Both the position numbers and the translations under genes were made by a program. Below, in pieces: positions 27,105 through 35,295 of a stretch of 64,000 bases of DNA. The number at the start of each line of letters is the position of its first letter. Within the stretch, counting starts at the first letter, position 1. Under the pieces are notes generated by a model, which searched no databases, was not told the DNA's origin, and saw only the letters and a program-made list of their open reading frames with translations. Source of the stretch: Candidatus Nomurabacteria bacterium (lineage in GTDB: Bacteria; Patescibacteria; Paceibacteria; UBA9973); NCBI GenBank assembly GCA_026396015.1, contig JAPLXP010000002.1, forward strand, positions 17,009 through 81,008, given 5' to 3'.

Positions 27105-27833
27105 TTAGGATTTATTTAATTCAAATAAATGATGAGTATCATTTTTAAATGATATAGCCAATTCACTATCAAGAGCATCTAAAATAATTTTAACTCGCTC
27201 AATAATTAAAAGCTTGTAATAAAAAAATTCAGAGAATTTATCAGGGGTAATTAATCTTATATAAACACTAGACACCTCAACTAGTTTTAAAACATAGTTT
27301 TTCATCTCGATTGATGTTTTTACTTCATCTTTAAGAGAATCAAAAACCTTCTTTTCAAATGCAGATTTATTCTGATAATCAATTAAAGCTATCCGACAAT
27401 CAGTCACCGCTTTATGTATATTCAAGCGAGCATTAGCATATGCCTTGCCCATTGACTGGTCCATCTCATCTATCATACCCAAGGTTGGGTCAAAAAAAGG
27501 ATTTGCCCTTGAAGGCATATTTTCTATTTCTAGATATATCTCTTTTTTTGCTATCTCAGCATTGACTAATACATCTTTGCGAAGAATATCAAGTTTCAAT
27601 GAATTTTCTTTGCAGATATTTTCACTTTCAAGAAGAAGTGCTAAATTTTCGGATGAATACATATCTACTCTCTTTGTATTTATGTAATGCTTGATATTTT
27701 GAATTTGATCCTCAATATCATTTTTTAGTTTTATTTTACGAGACCGTGCTTGTAAACTTTTTACTAAGGGTAAAACCCAATAATGACATACTATCACGAT
27801 GATAATAATGCCTGTTATTATTCCTATTTTCAT
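27105..27833 (-). CDS. Membrane-anchored helical protein of unknown function
   Basis: 242 residues: one N-terminal membrane helix (IIIIVIVCHYW), then a cytoplasmic or extracellular all-helical domain rich in Lys/Glu/Ile with coiled-coil character. Overall shape resembles LemA-like proteins, but no signature is clear. A promoter with TTGACA, 16-bp spacer and TACATT lies upstream near 27855-27885, giving a leader of about 25 nt. It ends in its own terminator, so it is a single-gene unit. Confidence 0.7.
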   Translation of the reverse strand: MKIGIITGIIIIVIVCHYWVLPLVKSLQARSRKIKLKNDIEDQIQNIKHYINTKRVDMYSSENLALLLESENICKENSLKLDILRKDVLVNAEIAKKEIYLEIENMPSRANPFFDPTLGMIDEMDQSMGKAYANARLNIHKAVTDCRIALIDYQNKSAFEKKVFDSLKDEVKTSIEMKNYVLKLVEVSSVYIRLITPDKFSEFFYYKLLIIERVKIILDALDSELAISFKNDTHHLFELNKS

Positions 27834-27898
27834 ATTTAAAATTGTTTGTTTATTTTCAATGTACTCTTTTATTTTAAATTGTCAATAAAAATAAAACA

Positions 27899-27925
27899 GC
27901 AAAACTCCCCATTCGGGGAGCCTTG
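27899..27925 (-). terminator. Terminator of the rpsL-rpsG operon
   Basis: The stem CTCCCC-GAAT-GGGGAG is followed by T-rich sequence on the minus strand, 20 nt after the rpsG stop. Confidence 0.75.
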
Positions 27926-27943
27926 TGTTTGAGTCTATTTTTA

Positions 27944-28414
27944 TTACCAAGCAAAGTGAGCGAACGCTTTGTTTGATTCTGCCATCTTGTGAGTATCATC
28001 ACGCTTCTTGATAGCGATACCTTCGTTCTTTGAAGCAAGGATTATTTCTTCAGCTAGCTTTTCAGCCATTGGAGCTCCTTTCTTTCCACGAGCAGCATCG
28101 ATGATCCATCTCATAGCTAGTGATGTTCGGCGGTCTGGGCGTACTTCACGAGGAACCTGGTAGTTTGCACCACCGATACGACGTGAGCGAACCTCAACTA
28201 GAGGACCTGCATTTTTGATTGCAGTGTCGAACACTTCTAGAGGATTTGGATTACCAGTCTTTTCTTTGATGATATCAAAGGCACCGTATACAATCTTTCT
28301 TGAAGTCTCCTTCTTTCCGTCCCACATAACATTGTTTATGAACTTTCCAAGCTTTTGGGAGTTATAAACGATATCTGGTTCAACAATATTTCGATTTTTT
28401 ACTTTTCTTCGCAT
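27944..28414 (-). CDS. rpsG: 30S ribosomal protein S7
   Basis: 156 residues of uS7. Typical segments: MRRKV start, NSQKLGKFINNVMWDGKKETSRKIVYGAFD, GPLVEVRSRRIGGANYQVPREV, and C-terminal MAESNKAFAHFAW. uS7 nucleates the 30S head domain. It is cotranscribed with rpsL, 5 nt apart, ending in a terminator. fusA does not follow directly, unlike the classical str operon. Confidence 0.97.
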   Translation of the reverse strand: MRRKVKNRNIVEPDIVYNSQKLGKFINNVMWDGKKETSRKIVYGAFDIIKEKTGNPNPLEVFDTAIKNAGPLVEVRSRRIGGANYQVPREVRPDRRTSLAMRWIIDAARGKKGAPMAEKLAEEIILASKNEGIAIKKRDDTHKMAESNKAFAHFAW

Positions 28415-28419
28415 AAATT

Positions 28420-28848
28420 TTATTTCTTAGCTGCAGCGGCTTTCGGACGCTTGTTACCATACTTACTTCTTGCTTTTCGACGCTTTTCAACACCAGTAGC
28501 ATCTAGACGTCCACGAACTATGTGATAACGTACTCCGATCAAGTCCTTTACACGACCACCACGTAGCATAACTACAGAGTGTTCCTGGAGGTTGTGACCT
28601 TCACCTGGGATATAAGCTGTAACTTCCATACCATTTGTAAGACGTACACGAGCGATCTTTCGGAGAGCTGAGTTAGGCTTCTTTGGAGTAGTTGTTGTAA
28701 CTTTTGTACAAACACCACGCTTGAATGGAGCTGGATAATAAACAGGCTTGTTTTTAAGCGAGTTGAAACCGCGTGCGAGAGCAACGGCCTTTGATTTTCT
28801 TTTTATTATTGTACGGCTCTTGCGAACCAATTGATTCATTGTAGGCAT
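28420..28848 (-). CDS. rpsL: 30S ribosomal protein S12
   Basis: 142 residues of uS12, a decoding-centre protein. It has MPTMNQLVRKSR, KRGVCTKVTTTTPKKPNSALRK (wild type at the streptomycin-related Lys), PGEGHNLQEHS and VRYHIVRGRLD. It carries the roughly 13-residue N-terminal insertion (GFNSLKNKPVYYPAPF) seen in Firmicutes-type S12. First gene of the rpsL-rpsG pair, with a short leader. Confidence 0.97.
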   Translation of the reverse strand: MPTMNQLVRKSRTIIKRKSKAVALARGFNSLKNKPVYYPAPFKRGVCTKVTTTTPKKPNSALRKIARVRLTNGMEVTAYIPGEGHNLQEHSVVMLRGGRVKDLIGVRYHIVRGRLDATGVEKRRKARSKYGNKRPKAAAAKK

Positions 28849-28903
28849 ATATTTAAAAATAGGTCGTAAAGACCAGTACGAGTACTTTACTATATACCAA
28901 TAA

Positions 28904-28937
28904 AAAAAGCAAGCCTGTATCGACAGGCCTGCTTTTT
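28904..28937 (-). terminator. Terminator after the doxX-like gene
   Basis: A stem of about 14 bp (AAAAAGCAGGCCTGT with its near-complement) has a CGAT loop and a T-run on the minus strand. It separates doxX from rpsL. Confidence 0.8.
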
Positions 28938-28951
28938 ACATCTACAAATAG

Positions 28952-29368
28952 CTATTGGATCGTACTTGTTTCCTCACTTATGAACTCATCTACTGAAAAT
29001 GGACCAGCTCCGAGTAGTGATATTGCGAATGTAGCACCTGCTAGTCCTATATCTCTCACACCAGTAGGATCTATGCCTATAGATGCAGCTATACCAAACA
29101 AATGCAGAGCCAGCAATAATGCTACAGGTCGCACATATGCACCCAGCACTAGCAATACAGCACTGATAATCTCGAACCATCCATTGAGTAATACAAATTT
29201 GTATTCTGATATAGGTAGACTCCCTACCCAACTTGGTAAGTAGCTCGTCCACATACTAGCATTCCCTAATTGAGCAAAACCAAAGTAGAAAAACACAAAT
29301 GCAAACACTAGACGTAGAATAACAGGAGCACTAGCTTTTGCAATTAAATTTAATTTAGAATTTTCCAT
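28952..29368 (-). CDS. DoxX family membrane protein
   Basis: 138 residues with four hydrophobic helices. The first holds LRLVFAFVFFYFGFAQLG and the second GWFEIISAVLLVLGAYVRPVALLLAL, the DoxX/MauE-like pattern. Family roles include redox and thiol stress membrane complexes, but none is proven for CPR. It follows the cytochrome b5-like gene by 3 nt, hinting at a small membrane redox unit. Confidence 0.8.
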   Translation of the reverse strand: MENSKLNLIAKASAPVILRLVFAFVFFYFGFAQLGNASMWTSYLPSWVGSLPISEYKFVLLNGWFEIISAVLLVLGAYVRPVALLLALHLFGIAASIGIDPTGVRDIGLAGATFAISLLGAGPFSVDEFISEETSTIQ

Positions 29369-29371
29369 ATA

Positions 29372-29869
29372 TTAATTCGTGAGATTTCCTATTTTAAAAC
29401 TTGCGAGTTCTGACGCTGGACGACGCTGACCACCATGCTGACCATTGAATGCATCTGACCCATCAATACCACAAAGAGAAAGGATTGCTCTTGATCCTCC
29501 TGGGTGCTGACTGATAAATGAAGTCACGTCGTACACATTGCCATTCACAGCCGTCCAACAAGATGAAGCAGAGGCGTGCTTTGCAACATCATCCAATGTG
29601 TATCCTGACTTTACAACTGGAGCTGGAGTAGGCTTTGGTGTCGGTGTCGGTGTTTTTGGAGTATTAGTAGCTGGGGTATTAGAAGCCGGTACATTATTCA
29701 CCACAGGGACATTGGATGCCGGAGTAACACTTGAATTAACAACATCAATATTTTTGTATTGGTTATTAAAATTACCGCCCTTAGATGCGGGGTCTGACTT
29801 TAATAAAATAACACCACCTCCAATAATAAATATCGCAATAGCGACTAAACCAATCATTTTTTTATTCAT
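29372..29869 (-). CDS. Membrane-anchored cytochrome b5-like haem protein
   Basis: 165 residues: an N-terminal membrane helix, a Thr/Pro/Asn-rich linker (about residues 50-85), and a C-terminal cytochrome b5 domain with YTLDDVAKHASASSCW, the haem-binding HPGG, and GQHGG carrying the second likely axial His. It probably acts on the outer face of the membrane as an electron carrier. TATAAT ends 6 nt before the ATG, so it heads the doxX operon. Confidence 0.88.
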   Translation of the reverse strand: MNKKMIGLVAIAIFIIGGGVILLKSDPASKGGNFNNQYKNIDVVNSSVTPASNVPVVNNVPASNTPATNTPKTPTPTPKPTPAPVVKSGYTLDDVAKHASASSCWTAVNGNVYDVTSFISQHPGGSRAILSLCGIDGSDAFNGQHGGQRRPASELASFKIGNLTN

Positions 29870-29945
29870 AAATATATTATATCTTAATATCTTAAATTTT
29901 AATCAGTAACACAACTATATATACGTATTCAACTACCTTTTGGTG

Positions 29946-31685
29946 CTATTTTTCTAGGAATAGTCGAGCGAGGCGAAGAGTGTCATAGGAATGCTTGCCA
30001 TCAAAATGCTCAAATACTGCGGACAGTGATCTGGTGTCTAGTTTATGGAATGCTTTATGAATAGCAGGTAGTGCCTTCTCTGTTTTCTTATCTAAAATTC
30101 TAGACAGTGCTCCGACAGGAATTTTCTCTTCTACCACTAGCTCCTCGATGTGTGTAAATATTGTACTCTCTTTTAATTTACGGATCTTTGCTATCTCTAC
30201 GATATCCTTTCCTTCATTCCACATATCTAGAGTCAATTCTTTTGTATCTACTTTTACGACTTTTTTCTCTTTAGCCTTTTTCTGAAAGTCAGAGCTCGGG
30301 TTCACTACCCCTCCTGATGCACGGATAAAATTGTCATGCATTTTTTGCAATTCTTTTTTATCTAATTTTGTAAATTCTATTTCTGCAGCACTTGATTGCT
30401 CTTTGAAGATTTGATCTTGGGAGAATATTTGTGGGTGAACTTCAAAAGCTCTCCTATTCCATCCGAGGAGATGTAGGCCTGAGAGTCGACGCACACGAGA
30501 TAGCGCCACATACCCCTGACCGTATTCAAATACATCAGACAGATCCATCACCGCCTCATCCAGACTCATACCCTGACTCTTGTGAACAGTGATAGCCCAT
30601 GCGAGGCGCAATGGAATCTGCGATATACTTGCACGTACTTTTCCATTCTCTTCGAGCGCCCACTCTGCAGGCTCGACTGTGAATTTCCTACCATTACGAT
30701 TCTCTACTATCGGATATCGAGTCCCCGATGCAAAGCCGACGATAGTGCCGAGTGTGCCATTCACATAGCCTTCCTTTTGATTGTTCTTTGTACACATAAC
30801 CTCGGCCCCGAGCTTGAGCACTAGTGTATCCGGAGAGAGGCACCCCTTCTTCAATGTCTCTACGATAATATCTCGCCCTGTACCTACCATACGATAGAAT
30901 TCTTTTTCTTCTTTTATTTTCTCGAGCATTGCACTGTTTACACTATCCACATCTACATTACGAGAAAAAAGTTTTAGCATTTTATTTGAAGTCTTACCCA
31001 CCTCTACCCTACGGGCCTCGAGGTGCTCGAACATGTCTTCGTCAAAAGTATTGGATCGAATAGAAGAAAGTATAGATAGGAATACATCGTCATCCTGACG
31101 ATACTGCTCGGACAAGTAGCAAGTGATCGGATGCGCTCTCTCCCAAGAGCTTGCCTCGTATGCAAATATCCCCAGTGGCTTCGCCTCAAATAATGCATCC
31201 TGATTATAATCATCCTCTGGTACTTTTATATTTGTGATATCTCTCTTTGTAATAGGTGGGAGCTGGAAAAAATCTCCGACGAATATTACCTGCAATCCAC
31301 CAAAAGCCTCGGTACTACGCCGCACCTCCCTACACACTGCATCTACCATATCGATAGTATTGGGTCCGAGCATGGACACCTCATCTATCACGAGGACTTT
31401 TGCTTTTGCTACACGACGAGTGACATATTCACTAGTAGATATTTTATCCAGATCATATTTAGTCAGAGTTTTACGAATACCAATACCACTCCATGAATGG
31501 ATAGTCATCCCTCCGATATGCGTGGCTGCGATACCAGTCGATGCAGTGATAGCCACCTCTACCCCACAAGATCGCAAATAAGACACATACTCATTTATCG
31601 TATGTGTCTTCCCAGCCCCAGGCTCCCCTGTCAGGAAAACATTGGCACCAGTCCGCAATATTTGCAATGCCTCACTTTGAATCAT
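29946..31685 (-). CDS. PIF1-family DNA helicase
   Basis: 579 residues of SF1B helicase. Motif I is GEPGAGKTHT, motif Ia TASTGIAATHIGG, motif II VLVIDEVSML, motif III GDFFQLPP, then SEQYRQDD, and the C-terminal ITVHKSQGMSLDEAVMDL and GYVALSRVRRLSGL. Residues about 490-579 form a helix-turn-helix like the one at the end of RecQ proteins. It likely unwinds DNA forks or G-quadruplexes. A TATACT box ends 6 nt before the ATG at 31685. Confidence 0.92.
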   Translation of the reverse strand: MIQSEALQILRTGANVFLTGEPGAGKTHTINEYVSYLRSCGVEVAITASTGIAATHIGGMTIHSWSGIGIRKTLTKYDLDKISTSEYVTRRVAKAKVLVIDEVSMLGPNTIDMVDAVCREVRRSTEAFGGLQVIFVGDFFQLPPITKRDITNIKVPEDDYNQDALFEAKPLGIFAYEASSWERAHPITCYLSEQYRQDDDVFLSILSSIRSNTFDEDMFEHLEARRVEVGKTSNKMLKLFSRNVDVDSVNSAMLEKIKEEKEFYRMVGTGRDIIVETLKKGCLSPDTLVLKLGAEVMCTKNNQKEGYVNGTLGTIVGFASGTRYPIVENRNGRKFTVEPAEWALEENGKVRASISQIPLRLAWAITVHKSQGMSLDEAVMDLSDVFEYGQGYVALSRVRRLSGLHLLGWNRRAFEVHPQIFSQDQIFKEQSSAAEIEFTKLDKKELQKMHDNFIRASGGVVNPSSDFQKKAKEKKVVKVDTKELTLDMWNEGKDIVEIAKIRKLKESTIFTHIEELVVEEKIPVGALSRILDKKTEKALPAIHKAFHKLDTRSLSAVFEHFDGKHSYDTLRLARLFLEK

Positions 31686-31703
31686 TCTACTAGTATAGCA
31701 AAT

Positions 31704-31730
31704 AAAAACCCTCCTGTTTGGAGGATTTTT
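31704..31730 (-). terminator. Terminator after the NUDIX pseudogene
   Basis: The stem AAAATCCTCC with its near-complement GGAGGGTTTT has an AAACA loop and a T-run on the minus strand. Confidence 0.75.
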
Positions 31731-31731
31731 A

Positions 31732-32149
31732 TTAATCTACAAAAATTATTTTATTTATAAATGCAGGGATTATTTTAGCATGACCGATAAAAATATTTGA
31801 GGGCAGGCTGTCAAACGGAAAAAATTTCCATTCATAGCATTTCTCAGGTTCTACTAGTGTCGGCTCACCCACTACGTTTGATGCTAAAAAATTCAGATGA
31901 ATATAATGTACATTTTCCATTGGATCATTCACAACATTTGAGAATTCTAGGTCAGCGACTAGGCCAGTCTCCTCAAATAGTTCCCTTTTGGCCCCCGAGA
32001 TAGCAGACTCACCAAATTCAAGATGGCCACCAGGCAGACCCCAGTCTCCAGTCTCCATCGCCTGCAGTGTTGCGTCGTTGCCCGAGCAATAACATTTTGT
32101 CTTTTACAACAATCACATTCACCCCTACCTTTGGCCTTTGTTTATCCAT
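31732..32149 (-). pseudogene. NUDIX hydrolase gene disrupted by a 7-bp tandem duplication
   Basis: Reading from the ATG at 32149 gives the normal start (MDKQRPKVGVNVIVVKDKM, then QRRNTAGDGDW). At 32041-32058 the heptamer GGAGACT is repeated twice, and the frame is lost. Removing one copy joins GDGDW directly to GLPGGHLEFGES and the NUDIX box ESAISGAKRELFEETG, giving a complete 136-residue protein. TATAAT ends 6 nt before the ATG. A shorter product starting at 32058 would lack the first strands. It may be a true mutation, a switchable repeat or a sequence error. Confidence 0.8.
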
Positions 32150-32196
32150 ATATAAATTATATCACGTAGATAAAAAAAATATGATATTATAAATGT

Positions 32197-32625
32197 ATGG
32201 AAAAATCACTATTCATGATCAAACCAGAAGGAATGAATCACAAGGAAGAAATTATGTCTTTCATCGAAAAGAATGGCCTAAAAATTACAAAGTGGAGAAC
32301 TATGATACTAGATGAGGATCAGCTTAAGAAAATTTATCACGATACAGATGGGTATCTTTGGGATAAGACAAGGGAGCATTTTCTGGGTAAGGAGGTACTA
32401 GCTGCTGAAGTAGAAGATCCTGAAGCCATAGAAAAATTAAAGACTATCTGTGGTTCAAAGACCGACCCAGTGATGTGTGAAGCCAATTCTATTAGAAAAT
32501 ATTTTAAAGATATTACAGAAAGAGATGTATCCAAATATCACAAAAATATAATTCATAGAGCTGTGGACGAAAAAGAAGTTGAAGACCAGACACTCATTTT
32601 CTTCCCTCCTGGAAGAGATATATAA
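32197..32625 (+). CDS. ndk: Nucleoside-diphosphate kinase-like protein
   Basis: 142 residues. It shows the NDK order: SLFMIKPEGM at the N-terminus, a TDPVMCEANSIRKYF segment (compare the usual GPT/TDP-AxxGTIR), and NIIHRAVDEKE with the expected catalytic His. It balances NTP pools by phosphate transfer. The sequence is divergent and the usual NxxHGSD reads NIIHRAV. A TATTAT box ends 6 nt before the ATG. Confidence 0.82.
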   Translation: MEKSLFMIKPEGMNHKEEIMSFIEKNGLKITKWRTMILDEDQLKKIYHDTDGYLWDKTREHFLGKEVLAAEVEDPEAIEKLKTICGSKTDPVMCEANSIRKYFKDITERDVSKYHKNIIHRAVDEKEVEDQTLIFFPPGRDI

Positions 32626-32626
32626 T

Positions 32627-32653
32627 AAAAAAGCCTCCGCAACGGAGGCTTTT
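32627..32653. terminator. Bidirectional terminator
   Basis: The stem AAAAGCCTCCG with its complement, loop CAA, lies between the convergent ndk and CDPS genes. Confidence 0.85.
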
Positions 32654-32657
32654 AAAT

Positions 32658-33314
32658 TTAAATTGCTGTAATAAATCCAAAACCGCGACTGAATTTAAAA
32701 TCATAAAAATCGCTCAAGATATATCTGATGATGCAAATATCCCTGTGATACACATAAGCCATTTTTTCTTTTTCAAAAATACGATCTGCATGAGATATAA
32801 AAGCCAATTCTTTCAATAAGAATTGAATACCTATTTCTACTGCTTCCCCACTCGGAGCCAATACCCCATTAGACAACAGAACTTCGATAGTTGTTGTCCT
32901 CACTGCATTCATAAAATTCTCATCTGATTGATATGCATTCCTTAAATCAAATAGTGCCTCTGTATAATAAATATTGGAATTGAAATTCTTCCAACGCAAC
33001 ACCCTAACAGAAGTGGCGACATCAAGAGATTCAATAATCTGATTGCATTTGTTTTCTAAAGCATTGGATTTCTTTTTCGATTTCCTTTCTGCTTCTTTTT
33101 CTGTGTACCCTAGTGCCATCATCGTATGGACTGCTGGCTCGTCGGGTATCATAATATAAACAGAATTCGACCTCTTTGAGGCCCAAGATATTAGCCTGAT
33201 TAAATTCTCATCTTTAAAGTAGCTGTTGTTGATACTTACACCGATAATGAGTGCTGTGTCCCTATTGGCTAGGGCTTCTTCGTTCAGAGACGAATCTTTG
33301 ATTTGTATTTCCAT
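32658..33314 (-). CDS. tRNA-dependent cyclodipeptide synthase (NYH subfamily)
   Basis: 218 residues. Cyclodipeptide synthases use two aminoacyl-tRNAs to make a diketopiperazine. Seen: GVSINNSYF with the catalytic Ser at residue 27, IMIPDEPAVHTMMALGYTEKEAERK, and VYHRD near 188-192. By AlbC numbering Ser27 is S37, Asn30 is N40, Glu169 is E182, and Tyr189/His190 are Y202/H203, which places it in the NYH subfamily. AlbC Tyr178 appears as Phe165. The product cannot be predicted from sequence. A divergent winged-helix gene lies upstream and no cyclodipeptide-tailoring enzyme is adjacent. Confidence 0.85.
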   Translation of the reverse strand: MEIQIKDSSLNEEALANRDTALIIGVSINNSYFKDENLIRLISWASKRSNSVYIMIPDEPAVHTMMALGYTEKEAERKSKKKSNALENKCNQIIESLDVATSVRVLRWKNFNSNIYYTEALFDLRNAYQSDENFMNAVRTTTIEVLLSNGVLAPSGEAVEIGIQFLLKELAFISHADRIFEKEKMAYVYHRDICIIRYILSDFYDFKFSRGFGFITAI

Positions 33315-33496
33315 ATTTTTGTATTTAGTTTTTGAAAGATGTTTTAACTATTTGAAACCGTGCGGTTTCAAATAGTTTGATTTATTGTTTTTGTTTTATT
33401 TAAAAGAATCATAATCTGCATATTTGACAATGTATATTTTATGTGGTTATTTAATATAATAGTGTCAAAAAATGACACTTGTGATATACTATAGAA
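33315..33496. promoter_or_regulatory. Divergent control region with two palindromes
   Basis: The 182-bp gap holds a 15-bp-arm palindrome (33346-33377, arms AACTATTTGAAACCG) near the CDPS start. A second, AGTGTCA-AAAAA-TGACACT (33461-33479), lies just upstream of an extended -10 (TGATATACT) that ends 6 nt before the start at 33497. Both are candidate operators, possibly for the adjacent winged-helix protein. Confidence 0.55.
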
Positions 33497-34345
33497 ATGT
33501 TACTTTCACTTCATTCTGAAGAAAAAATTGAAGAGACTATTGTAGAGATATTACACAAGGGTGGGCAGACAGGCCCTACCCTACTTGAGAGTGTCAGAGT
33601 AAAGGATAATAAAATTTCAAAGGAAACTTTTTATAGAGTGATACGTAGATTATTGAAAGAAGAAGTTTTAAATAAAAATAAAAGCATCTATCAACTCAAT
33701 AGATACTGGCTACAACGAATATACCAATTCGGAAAAAAGCATATTAAAGAAGAAGTTGTCACAGACAATGACCACATCCTATCTTTCAAGGACGGAGACA
33801 AAATCAGATACAAGTTCAAAAATCCCAATACTATGGGTATATACTGGACTCATATATACGATATGGTTTATGAAAATCATGACCCAAAGATTCCCATACT
33901 TGTATTCCACCCTCATGAATGGCTGATCTATACTCGAGTAAAATCTGAATTATTTTTCTTGAGTAAATTTAAAGATGAGAAAAAACTAGCATTATTCTCT
34001 ATCGGAGGAAATACACCCCTAGATAAAAAATTTAAAAATGATTGGAATGATGAATATATACAGATAAGTACTGGGACCAGTCATGGATTCAAAAAGACTG
34101 AATACATAAATATCTTAGGCGACTATATATTCAAGATCACAGTTAGTAAAAAATGGAGTGATGATATAGAAAAATTCTTTAACACTCACACAGAGATGGA
34201 TAGTAAATCTCAGGCAGAGCTTTCAAAGCTCTGCAATAGAAATGATGAAGTACGGATGCTATTCACTAGATCAAAAAAGGAGGCAGACAAATGGCGAACA
34301 AAATATAAAAAACATTTCTATATACCAAAAGGATACACAAAATAA
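33497..34345 (+). CDS. Putative winged-helix regulator
   Basis: 282 residues; I do not recognise the full-length family. Residues about 8-70 look like a winged-helix DNA-binding domain (EETIVEILHKGGQTGPTLLESV, then FYRVIRRLLKEEVLNKNKSIYQLN). The C-terminal 200 residues are soluble, rich in aromatic and charged residues (FHPHEWLIYTRVKSE, ISTGTSHGFKK), possibly a sensor domain. It is divergent from the CDPS gene, with an inverted repeat at its own promoter, so regulation of itself and of CDPS is plausible but unproven. Confidence 0.65.
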   Translation: MLLSLHSEEKIEETIVEILHKGGQTGPTLLESVRVKDNKISKETFYRVIRRLLKEEVLNKNKSIYQLNRYWLQRIYQFGKKHIKEEVVTDNDHILSFKDGDKIRYKFKNPNTMGIYWTHIYDMVYENHDPKIPILVFHPHEWLIYTRVKSELFFLSKFKDEKKLALFSIGGNTPLDKKFKNDWNDEYIQISTGTSHGFKKTEYINILGDYIFKITVSKKWSDDIEKFFNTHTEMDSKSQAELSKLCNRNDEVRMLFTRSKKEADKWRTKYKKHFYIPKGYTK

Positions 34346-34390
34346 AAAATTACATCTAAAACCGTACGGTTTTAGATGTAATTTTTTATT
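34341..34390. terminator. 50-bp perfect palindrome acting as bidirectional terminator
   Basis: The two 25-bp arms are perfect complements around the centre ACCGTACGGT. The palindrome includes the stop codons of both convergent genes and T-runs on both strands. Confidence 0.85.
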
Positions 34391-35288
34391 TTAATAAATT
34401 TAAAGTTCTTTCTTTTATGGATTCATACTTATCCTTTTGCTCCGAGTAGGCATAAAAGGCGAGCGAACCTAATCCTATTCGGAGTTTGTAGCAGAGTAGG
34501 CGCTCTTCGAAATTTTCTAAATTCATGTCTCTATAAGCTTGCTCTGCATTTTTATTTGGGTCATTTTTTATTGACCAAAAGGATAACCATGCGACATCAT
34601 AAATAAAATCTCCATACATAGATTCACCCCAATCTAGGATTCCGGTAATTTTTCCATTGTTCGAGACTACATTATTTGATCCATAATCCGAATGAATAAG
34701 AAATCTCTCCTCTGGGCAGAATTCCACCAGTTCTTCTATTTTAGAATAAATTTTATCCCACACATCTTTTTCCAAAAAAGATGTGTTAAATAATTCATCT
34801 TTATTAATATGAGTTCCTACGGCCAAAATAAAATCTTTCCAACTTTCAGACTCCCCTAGACCATCCTTGTTCCATTTCCCAAAACCATTTGAATCGCTTA
34901 TATCTATAGAATTTATTTCTCCCAAGATAGAGATCAGCTCTGGAAGAATTTTCTGATATTCCTCTTCAGGTAGAAGATTGATGGTCTGCCCTAGAGCTCT
35001 CTTGGAAATACAAACATAATGTATATCATCCAATTTGACAGTCTCTATTATTTCGGGAATTGGTAAATCTTTTTTGGTAAAATATTTTGAAGCATATTCA
35101 TCTTTATAAAAACTACGAGCACCTTTATTCACCCGAGCCACCAAATCCAGCCCTTTTGAGTTAAAAGCAAAAGCCTGTGAAGACTCCCCGCCTTTGAGAA
35201 ATTCCAATTCTTTTATTTCTGGATCAAAATTTTCTCTCAAAAATGAAAGAACTAGATCCTGATCAATTTTTGTTTTTACTGTAGACAT
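34386..35288 (-). CDS. Aminoglycoside phosphotransferase family, hygromycin-kinase-like
   Basis: 300 residues. It resembles hygromycin B 4-O-kinase APH(4) along most of its length: GGESSQAFAF, VARVNKGARSFYKDEYAS, LPIPEI, ISKRALGQTI, NGFGKWNKDGLG and WKDFI. The catalytic loop is HSDYGSNNVV and the metal motif ILDWGESMYGD. These kinases phosphorylate aminoglycosides or other small molecules. Whether it confers resistance is unknown. It follows maf by 7 nt and ends in the palindromic terminator. Confidence 0.85.
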   Translation of the reverse strand: MSTVKTKIDQDLVLSFLRENFDPEIKELEFLKGGESSQAFAFNSKGLDLVARVNKGARSFYKDEYASKYFTKKDLPIPEIIETVKLDDIHYVCISKRALGQTINLLPEEEYQKILPELISILGEINSIDISDSNGFGKWNKDGLGESESWKDFILAVGTHINKDELFNTSFLEKDVWDKIYSKIEELVEFCPEERFLIHSDYGSNNVVSNNGKITGILDWGESMYGDFIYDVAWLSFWSIKNDPNKNAEQAYRDMNLENFEERLLCYKLRIGLGSLAFYAYSEQKDKYESIKERTLNLLK

Positions 35289-35295
35289 ATTATTT

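Noticed and set aside
28420..28848. Insertion in ribosomal protein S12 as a novelty
   Set aside because: The same roughly 13-residue insertion occurs in Firmicutes-type S12 proteins.
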